The translations under genes were made by a program, and so were the position numbers. 12,095 nucleotides of DNA from CAZTKP01 sp964614215. Its GTDB lineage: Bacteria > UBP6 > UBA1177. Under the pieces are notes generated by a model. That model made no database searches and had not been told where the DNA came from. It was given only the letters and a program-made list of their open reading frames with translations. The DNA lies in contig CAZTKP010000076.1 of the NCBI GenBank assembly GCA_964614215.1, positions 1 to 12,095 on the forward strand, in the 5' to 3' direction. Of the stretch, positions 7,805-12,095 are shown piece by piece; the first letter of the stretch is position 1, and each line of letters opens with the position of its first letter.

Positions 7805-8013
7805 CTCCTGAAAAGAAAAAGGAACAGAAGAAAACGGTCTTTAAAATTGATCTTAGACAATGTACCGGATGCGGAGACTGTATTGGAACATGTCCCACAA
7901 AGGCAATTACGATAGTGAAAGGAAAAGCTGTTATTGATGTTGAAAAATGTGTTAACTGCGGACTATGTGCAAAAGCATGCAAAACTTCCGCACCTCACCC
8001 TACAGGTCAGTAA
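7792..8013 (+). CDS. Second ferredoxin core in the -1 frame, lacking its own start codon
   Basis: This frame opens after a TGA at 7783-7785. It reads a Lys/Glu-rich linker and then a ferredoxin core with Cys codons beginning CTGCGDC at 7861 and CVNCGLC at 7948, ending with TAA 8011-8013. If fused to the preceding gene by a -1 shift, the Cys are 109/112/115/119 and 138/141/144/148 of a 158-residue protein. The last motif is followed by Lys, not Pro. No ATG, GTG or TTG occurs in this frame between 7786 and the first Cys codon, so independent translation is unlikely. Its core closely matches the core of the upstream gene (KAVID...KCVNCGLC in both), indicating an internal duplication. Intact Cys spacing argues against long-standing decay. 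Confidence 0.62.
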   Translation, partial: NSKITPEKKKEQKKTVFKIDLRQCTGCGDCIGTCPTKAITIVKGKAVIDVEKCVNCGLCAKACKTSAPHPTGQ

Positions 8014-8014
8014 A

Positions 8015-8269
8015 ATGAAAAAAATAATCTTAATTTTTATTCTGGCAATTCTGTTTGCAGGTTGTGATCCCACTCTTGATTCGAACATAGTTGTCGATGA
8101 GACAAAATGTCTCGGGTACAGTTGCAGAATGTGTGAAAAAGTCTGCACTTTCGATGCTATCCGTCTTTCCGGACCCGACGGAGTACCGATCATTGACCCT
8201 AACAAGTGCACGTCATGCGGTGATTGTGTCAACGCTTGTCCGGAACAGGCCCTTACAGGTGGAAAATGA
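8015..8269 (+). CDS. Small lipoprotein 2[4Fe-4S] ferredoxin with atypical first motif
   Basis: 84 residues. MKK plus a hydrophobic segment and lipobox FAGC give lipidated Cys17, followed by Asp18. The second Cys motif (65/68/71/75, CTSCGDCVNACP) is canonical. The first (Cys 32/37/40/44, CLGYSCRMCEKVC) has four residues between the first two Cys instead of two, so its cluster may differ in type or geometry. ATG 8015 follows AGG (8004-8006) and lies one base after the preceding TAA; in-frame codons further upstream overlap the other ferredoxin. Its TGA overlaps the next ATG (8266-8269). It is too small for more than a Fe-S carrier, electron-transfer or metal-binding role anchored to a membrane. 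Confidence 0.78.
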   Translation: MKKIILIFILAILFAGCDPTLDSNIVVDETKCLGYSCRMCEKVCTFDAIRLSGPDGVPIIDPNKCTSCGDCVNACPEQALTGGK

Positions 8270-9504
8270 AAAAGATACTTATACTATTCACCCTGCTCAT
8301 TTCCGGATCTATATATGCAGGAACAGACATAACGGCGGGAAGTTACATATCATTTAAAGATTCCAGTGACACCTACTCTCCTTCCTATATCTATCTCAAG
8401 GCTTTTTCGACTTACGAGATGATCGAAAACCTCTATTTCTCCGGTGATATGGACTTTCTTTACGGTTTTCCGTCATCAACGACCCTTGATATGGAATTTT
8501 CCAACTACCTGAATGGCTCCACACGACTTCTTTTTGAGTACAGAATGGCAGATTCTATCTCGGTAGGGTCAATAACCGGACTCAACTTCTTTTCTGACAA
8601 AGACTCTCTTTCAAAACCTGTTTCTCAGGGATTCTCAATGTTCGATCAGAGGAAAACAACAGACATTTCCGAAGATCTCTATATCCGTGGTTCAGTTCTG
8701 GATAAAAAGCTCAACTTTTTTGTTGATCTGGGATACAGGTATCAGGAATTCACAAAGCTGAGAGACCTTACTTCAGGAACGATCTACCCCGGCGTGGTGG
8801 ATGACGGAGATATTTATGCTAAGGCAATGATATCATACAGCATTCTAAACCTTCTTGCCCCTTTTGTCGACCTGCGGCTGTCAAATGATCTCAACGACGA
8901 CGACTCCTTTAATCTTTCAGATATAAGGGCAGGTCTAAGTGGAAAATACAAGATGGACAACACCTTCTCCCTTTTCTATGAAACCTACTACAAAAGACTT
9001 CAGAGCGACATGATAAATGAGAAAGACCGGTTTGCAATGAATGCCGGCCTTCAGGCTCATCTGGGTTCATCGTTCGATCTCTTTTTCAGCGGCTATTTTG
9101 AATACAGTTTCGATAAGAGCAGCAATCCCTATTTCGTAAACAGGAATATCTCTCTTCTCGGACGTTACTGGATCGTAGACAGAAAATTTAATGTAATTGC
9201 CGGAACGACACTGGTTTTTGATAAGTTCGGCAACAAATTTTTCATGAGAATATGGCCCGTTGTCAGAACAGAGGTCTTTATTTTCAACAACGGCGGTATT
9301 TTTAAGAATCTGCGTGGGTTTGCTGAGTTTGTTCCCAAGATCGGGGATATGGGAAAATACGGAAAGATCTCCTACCGTGCCGATGCCGGAGTAGCCTCAC
9401 TTATCGGATACATCGAACCTGCTGTGGCCTTTACCTACAACAGTAAAAGTGCCGGAGCTCTAAAAAATCTGGGGATAAACGTATCTGTAACCGGAAGATT
9501 CTGA
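8266..9504 (+). CDS. Predicted outer-membrane beta-barrel protein
   Basis: 412 residues. MKKILILFTLLISGSIYAG is a clear Sec signal, cut probably after Ala18. The mature protein has no hydrophobic helices. It shows alternating polar/aromatic strands rich in Tyr, Phe, Ser and Asp, and ends VSVTGRF with a terminal Phe, the usual signal for outer-membrane assembly. I recognise no specific family. ATG 8266 overlaps the stop of the lipoprotein ferredoxin gene, with AGGTGG at 8257-8262 as ribosome site; an upstream in-frame ATG (8224) lies inside that gene and would place 14 non-signal residues before MKK. Coupling to a ferredoxin gene suggests a joint envelope role, for instance a channel or docking partner, but this is inference. 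Confidence 0.72.
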   Translation: MKKILILFTLLISGSIYAGTDITAGSYISFKDSSDTYSPSYIYLKAFSTYEMIENLYFSGDMDFLYGFPSSTTLDMEFSNYLNGSTRLLFEYRMADSISVGSITGLNFFSDKDSLSKPVSQGFSMFDQRKTTDISEDLYIRGSVLDKKLNFFVDLGYRYQEFTKLRDLTSGTIYPGVVDDGDIYAKAMISYSILNLLAPFVDLRLSNDLNDDDSFNLSDIRAGLSGKYKMDNTFSLFYETYYKRLQSDMINEKDRFAMNAGLQAHLGSSFDLFFSGYFEYSFDKSSNPYFVNRNISLLGRYWIVDRKFNVIAGTTLVFDKFGNKFFMRIWPVVRTEVFIFNNGGIFKNLRGFAEFVPKIGDMGKYGKISYRADAGVASLIGYIEPAVAFTYNSKSAGALKNLGINVSVTGRF

Positions 9505-10014
9505 TCAATTGACAGGATTCTTTTCTTTCAGATCTATATCGCCGTAATGAGTCCGGAGAATTGCCTTTTCAAGAACGTGCCCGTGCATAGCTTTTATCAG
9601 ATCCTGCCCTGAGGGGTTGAAACTCAGATCCAGCATATCATCTAAGGCACAGACTGTAAAAACATATCGGTGCTTACCTTTTGCACCTATCGGACCGAAG
9701 TATCCGATCTTTCCAAAGTCATTTACAACCTGTTTCATGTTGTAATCCAGAGTACGTTCCGTGGGTCTGTTCTCTTCAAGTTCGATCAGAAAGGCAGGAA
9801 CGTTATATATTCCCCAGTGAATCCAGCTTCCGCTTGCCGAATCAGCATCATTGCAGATTATTGCAAGAGATTTGGCATCTCTGGGCACTCTCTGCCAGCC
9901 TATGTGAGGTGAAACGTTAATTCCATCCGCAGTATGCTTTTTCGGCAATCTTCCACCATCTGCCATTGAAAAACTGCCGACTATCATTGAATTTAGGTTG
10001 ATGACAGATCCCAT
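9505..10014 (-). CDS. YbhB/YbcL-type phosphatidylethanolamine-binding (PEBP) family protein
   Basis: 169 residues, normal length for bacterial PEBP/Raf-kinase-inhibitor-like proteins. Family landmarks are present: VSPHIGWQRVP (33-44 region), CNDADSASGSWIHW (usual form CDDPDAP...HW; here Pro is replaced by Ala), GYFGP (104-108) and KHRYVF (114-119), which together line the anion-binding pocket. No signal peptide, so probably cytoplasmic. The biochemical role of bacterial members is poorly defined. ATG 10014 is preceded on the minus strand by a GGCGGAG purine-rich ribosome site. The gene is convergent with the barrel gene, and their stop codons abut exactly. Confidence 0.88.
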   Translation of the reverse strand: MGSVINLNSMIVGSFSMADGGRLPKKHTADGINVSPHIGWQRVPRDAKSLAIICNDADSASGSWIHWGIYNVPAFLIELEENRPTERTLDYNMKQVVNDFGKIGYFGPIGAKGKHRYVFTVCALDDMLDLSFNPSGQDLIKAMHGHVLEKAILRTHYGDIDLKEKNPVN

Positions 10015-10043
10015 TTTTCTCTCTCCGCCTCGATTTGATTAAA

Positions 10044-10071
10044 ATTATATACAACTTGTCGACTTAGTCAA
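10044..10071 (-). promoter_or_regulatory. Promoter of the PEBP-family gene
   Basis: On the minus strand TTGACT (10071-10066) is followed after 16 bases by a perfect TATAAT (10049-10044), with the start codon about 30 bases further on. A 6-bp inverted repeat AACTTG/CAAGTT (10053-10058 and 10069-10074) overlaps the -35 and spacer and might be an operator. Confidence 0.65.
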
Positions 10072-10093
10072 GTTTTATAGGGGTTACGGGAAC

Positions 10094-10873
10094 TTAGTTG
10101 GAAAAGATCACGGCTCCTCGTATTAGATCTTTTTCTTTAGAGAAGGATATAAGATATTTTCTAAACCCTGGATGAAGCATGTTATACAGGTGGCTTGGAC
10201 TTGAGACCATCATGTTCCATGCTGTTTCAAGGTCTTTTGCGCTAAACAGATTTTCACCGATATTCTTCTTTCTAATTCCCGAGTGGCGAAGACTGCCTGA
10301 TGTATTCGAGTAATGAACAAGTCCTTCCTTTTTAACCTTTTCCATAGACTTTTCTGCAAATTCTTTAAGACTGATATCACTTTCAAGAGGTCTCTGGGAA
10401 TAAGAGAGTCTTAAATTCTTAAGTGATGTGGCAAAATCCTTTTTAAACTGCTTTTTAGAGATCTTTTTCAGAGTTTTCTGCCAGAGAACTACGGGCCCCT
10501 TAACACCTGAACCAACGATCTGGAGGCTAACGATATTGGAAACTCCTTTATCTATCTCTATTTTACGGCTTTTCAGTTTGATTGGATAAACCCCTGCAAT
10601 GTGCTCAACAAAAAGTGTGTAGGAAACGTAGGCGTTGTCAGGAACAATTTCAAGCACTATCTTCTTTCCGGTTTCAGCTTTTACAGAAAATTCGTTCTTT
10701 TTCTTAACAAGATAAAGCTTTTTGTCGTGTTTCACACAGGTTGAACCTTCGGGACAGGTCTTAACAACGGAAATCTCGGTCTCACGATAGCAGAAACCCT
10801 TTTGACAGGCCTTTTCAAGGATCGAGAACTCATCAACGAACATAAAAAGCGAAAAAATAAGTCCTGATATCAA
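10094..10873 (-). CDS. CAP/SCP-domain protein with N-terminal hydrophobic segment
   Basis: About 259 residues. The C-terminal ~75 residues match the CAP (SCP/PR-1) fold: HYSNTSGSLRHSG, then IGENLF (205-210), then MMVSSPSHLYNMLHPGF (about 221-237), the usual GEN...SP.H..N.L..F pattern. The middle ~180 residues are Lys-rich with a likely beta region. An N-terminal part holds four Cys (23, 28, 40, 46), possibly two disulfides. A hydrophobic stretch at the start would export or anchor it, though it lacks the usual basic residues. Start choice: the predicted promoter puts transcription start near 10894, and GGAGG (10883-10879) lies 5 bases before an in-frame TTG at 10873. ATG 10885 and TTG 10891 would have almost no leader and no ribosome site. 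Extending to 10885 adds four residues. Confidence 0.75.
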   Translation of the reverse strand: MISGLIFSLFMFVDEFSILEKACQKGFCYRETEISVVKTCPEGSTCVKHDKKLYLVKKKNEFSVKAETGKKIVLEIVPDNAYVSYTLFVEHIAGVYPIKLKSRKIEIDKGVSNIVSLQIVGSGVKGPVVLWQKTLKKISKKQFKKDFATSLKNLRLSYSQRPLESDISLKEFAEKSMEKVKKEGLVHYSNTSGSLRHSGIRKKNIGENLFSAKDLETAWNMMVSSPSHLYNMLHPGFRKYLISFSKEKDLIRGAVIFSN

Positions 10874-10900
10874 AAATGCCTCCATCTGCAAACTTACGGA

Positions 10901-10929
10901 ATTATAAAAGACCCTTAAGGCGCTTGCAA
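10901..10929 (-). promoter_or_regulatory. Promoter of the CAP-domain gene
   Basis: On the minus strand TTGCAA (10929-10924) and a perfect TATAAT (10906-10901) are separated by 17 bases. The expected start near 10894 supports the TTG start at 10873 for the gene below it. Confidence 0.55.
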
Positions 10930-10946
10930 GTTCTTGACAAAAATTC

Positions 10947-10973
10947 TTGACTACACCACTGCCTGAGTATAAT
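10947..10973 (+). promoter_or_regulatory. Promoter of tRNA-Leu
   Basis: TATAAT at 10968-10973 lies 17 bases before the tRNA. TTGACT at 10947-10952 is 15 bases upstream of it, a short spacing. A second TTGACA at 10934-10939 is too far (28 bases) to pair with this -10. The boxes sit back to back with the divergent CAP-gene promoter. Confidence 0.5.
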
Positions 10974-10990
10974 AACGGCGTTCTTTGAGT

Positions 10991-11077
10991 GCCGGGATGG
11001 CGGAACTGGTAGACGCGCTAGATTCAGGTTCTAGTGGTCGCAAGGCTGTGCAGGTTCGAGTCCTGTTCCCGGCACCA
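10991..11077 (+). tRNA. tRNA-Leu (anticodon CAG)
   Basis: The 87-base sequence folds as a class II tRNA. The acceptor stem GCCGGGA (10991-10997) pairs with TCCCGGC (11067-11073), followed by A and an encoded CCA (11075-11077). The anticodon stem CTAGA/TCTAG encloses a 7-base loop TTCAGGT with anticodon CAG, which reads CUG leucine codons. A long variable arm is present, as expected for tRNA-Leu, and the T-arm contains GGTTCGAGTCC. A T-rich stretch follows at 11079-11092, but no separate terminator hairpin is evident. Confidence 0.96.
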
Positions 11078-11151
11078 TCTTTTTCTTCTTTCATGATAAT
11101 CAGTTAATTGATTTTATGAATATGTGCAATTGGATTGCGGATTATCTGAAT

Positions 11152-11778
11152 TTATTCCTGAGTTTCAACGACTTCAGCATTTTCAGGGATTGCAACAGGG
11201 GCATCTGATGTGAGCTGTCCGTAGATGTAACCGAATCCTGTAAGTCCTGCTACACTTGCAAAAAGAAGATAGATAGCTGAAAGAGGTTCCCAGATAGCGC
11301 CGAGAATTCCAACAGGAATACCTACAATTACAATTCCGTAGAAAAGGAACCAGAAAAAGATAGTCCATTTATGTCCGTCTGTTGCTTCCAGACTGATCTT
11401 CATGGCTTCCGATGCTCCTTTTCCCTTATCAACAACGATCATCGTGGCAAAAACATAGCTCATCTGCATAACAATGCCGGGAATGATCATAAATAAAAAG
11501 GCGGGTATAACTATGAGGTTCTTAAGTCCTGTTACTAGAAAGAACTCGCCCATATACTTACGGTATGACTTGTCAAAGATCTCAAGCGGCGACAAAACTT
11601 TGCCTTTGCTGAGAGCTGCCGGAAGTGTGATTATAGCTATCGTTGTTCCGACATTGATGTAGGGAACCCACAGAGTGAGTATCCATAAAATTAGACATCC
11701 CAGAATAGGGACAATGTTCTTAATCGCACTTTTAAATGCAAAAGAAGTGATCTCTCCAAACTTTAAACTTTTTTCCAT
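11152..11778 (-). CDS. Small multi-pass inner-membrane protein of unknown function
   Basis: 208 residues. A short amphipathic N-terminus (MEKSLKFGEITSFAFKSAIKN) is followed by about four to five hydrophobic segments and an acidic cytoplasmic-looking tail ending VVETQE. The 'F...S.....' lead, Gly/Pro-rich helices and MIIPGIVMQMSYVFA stretch resemble the loosely defined DUF975/glycerophosphodiester-phosphodiesterase membrane-domain type proteins, but I cannot assign it. ATG 11778 was chosen over an upstream in-frame TTG (11796) because AAGGGAGA lies directly before it with a 5-base spacer. It stands alone, divergent from the gene at the right edge. Confidence 0.72.
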   Translation of the reverse strand: MEKSLKFGEITSFAFKSAIKNIVPILGCLILWILTLWVPYINVGTTIAIITLPAALSKGKVLSPLEIFDKSYRKYMGEFFLVTGLKNLIVIPAFLFMIIPGIVMQMSYVFATMIVVDKGKGASEAMKISLEATDGHKWTIFFWFLFYGIVIVGIPVGILGAIWEPLSAIYLLFASVAGLTGFGYIYGQLTSDAPVAIPENAEVVETQE

Positions 11779-11988
11779 TGCTATCTCCCTTTTCAAAAAA
11801 TGAAAAACCTTTCACCTGCAAAATTAAATACTTGCTGCTGGTTTATTACAGAATAATACGATTAAACGGAATGTATTTCAATTTTTTTAATTTTTTTAAT
11901 TCTTGCTGTAACTAATGACAACAGAGTTCAGTCATACAGCTAATAAAAGTGTGTGGTTCTATTAGACTTGAATGTCACAGGAGGATTT
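11779..11988. other. Divergent intergenic region with T-tract repeat
   Basis: This ~210-base gap separates a leftward membrane-protein gene from a rightward FabH-like gene and must hold both promoters. I could not pick either with confidence. It contains two adjacent AATTTTTTT units (11880-11897) followed by AATT, a strongly A/T tract that may bend DNA or act as an UP-like element. No hairpin terminator or riboswitch fold was recognised. Confidence 0.4.
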
Positions 11989-12095
11989 ATGGGAAATCTG
12001 GGAATAAAAGATATCGGTGTTTATATTCCACCGACAAGGACGGATAACATAGAAAAACTGAAGAAGTTCGACTTCAAACCCACTTTTCTTGATGA
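11989..12095 (+). CDS. Probable 3-oxoacyl-ACP synthase III (FabH-like), N-terminal part only
   Basis: ATG 11989 follows AGGAGG (11979-11984) with a 4-base spacer. The 35 complete codons read MGNLGIKDIGVYIPPTRTDN and on to KPTFLD. The 'I.dIgvYiP..r.dN' opening is characteristic of KAS III/FabH and related thiolase-fold condensing enzymes, which begin fatty-acid or other acyl chains from acyl-CoA and malonyl-ACP in the cytoplasm. The catalytic Cys-His-Asn region lies beyond the window, so an HMG-CoA-synthase-like or other KAS III relative remains possible. Confidence 0.65.
   Translation, partial: MGNLGIKDIGVYIPPTRTDNIEKLKKFDFKPTFLD

Noticed and set aside
7441..7982. Two minus-strand frames with repeated 'FVGH..T.SP' stretches
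   Set aside because: The repetition is just the reverse reading of the repeated ferredoxin Cys motifs on the plus strand.
7792..8013. Treating the frame-shifted second ferredoxin core as a decayed pseudogene
   Set aside because: All eight cluster Cys and the linker are intact, with a single join exactly at a slippery A-run; decay would be expected to leave further damage. A sequence error remains possible.
7538..8269. Reading the regular ferredoxin motif repetition as a CRISPR-like or tandem DNA repeat array
   Set aside because: Repeats follow codon-level protein motifs with diverged bases and variable spacing; no conserved repeat-spacer structure exists.
11095..11146. GATAATC/GATTATC inverted repeat after the tRNA as a terminator
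   Set aside because: The arms are 7 AT-rich bases with a loop of nearly 40 bases and no following T-run; too weak to call.
10991..11151. tRNA-Leu 3' end as an integration (att) site for a mobile element
   Set aside because: No integrase and no repeated copy of the tRNA 3' end was seen in the window.
11915..11946. Promoter for the FabH-like gene (ATGACA ... TAATAA)
   Set aside because: Spacing of 20 bases and a poor -35 box make it unconvincing.

Overview
The window looks like bacterial chromosome from a Gram-negative-type organism. The signs are two lipoprotein signal peptides, a predicted outer-membrane barrel ending in Phe, and canonical Shine-Dalgarno sequences and -35/-10 boxes. Base composition is moderately AT-rich. 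The lineage cannot be fixed from the sequence alone. The Asp/Glu/Thr-rich linker plus Cys-rich 'CGN..VE.GE.CD' module resembles surface proteins of deltaproteobacterial/myxobacterial-type and related uncultured lineages, but this is only a hint. I saw no transposase, CRISPR array, rRNA or integrase.

Layout. (1) Bases 1-178 hold the start of a leftward gene (perhaps a regulator) and a divergent promoter region. An 11-bp inverted repeat there carries a TTGACT -35 box in each arm. (2) Bases 179-6932 carry three stop/start-overlapping genes: a membrane protein with an embedded spermidine-synthase-like domain, then two paralogous GT-C-type membrane glycosyltransferases. (3) Bases 6957-8269 hold the most unusual part: small proteins that each combine an export signal with paired [4Fe-4S] ferredoxin motifs, eight motifs in all. 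Two are lipoproteins. The third has a Sec-type signal and is split by a frame change at a run of nine A's that forms a textbook A AAA AAA slippery heptamer. (4) Bases 8266-9504 encode a predicted outer-membrane beta-barrel whose start overlaps the stop of the last ferredoxin gene. All these plus-strand genes are tightly spaced, with no visible terminator, so 179-9504 could be one transcript. (5) On the minus strand are a PEBP/YbhB-family protein (9505-10014) and a CAP/SCP-domain protein (10094-10873), each with a recognisable promoter. (6) A complete tRNA-Leu(CAG) with encoded CCA lies at 10991-11077. (7) A small multi-pass membrane protein is on the minus strand (11152-11778). The first 107 bases of a probable FabH-like ketoacyl-ACP synthase III run off the right end.

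How the genes may work together. The seen facts are that several exported ferredoxin-type proteins are encoded side by side and that the last is translationally coupled to a barrel protein. The inference is an envelope Fe-S or iron-handling/electron-transfer module. That is not established: Sec-exported ferredoxins are unusual, because clusters are normally assembled in the cytoplasm. The upstream glycosyltransferase/spermidine-synthase-like genes may share the transcript without sharing the function.
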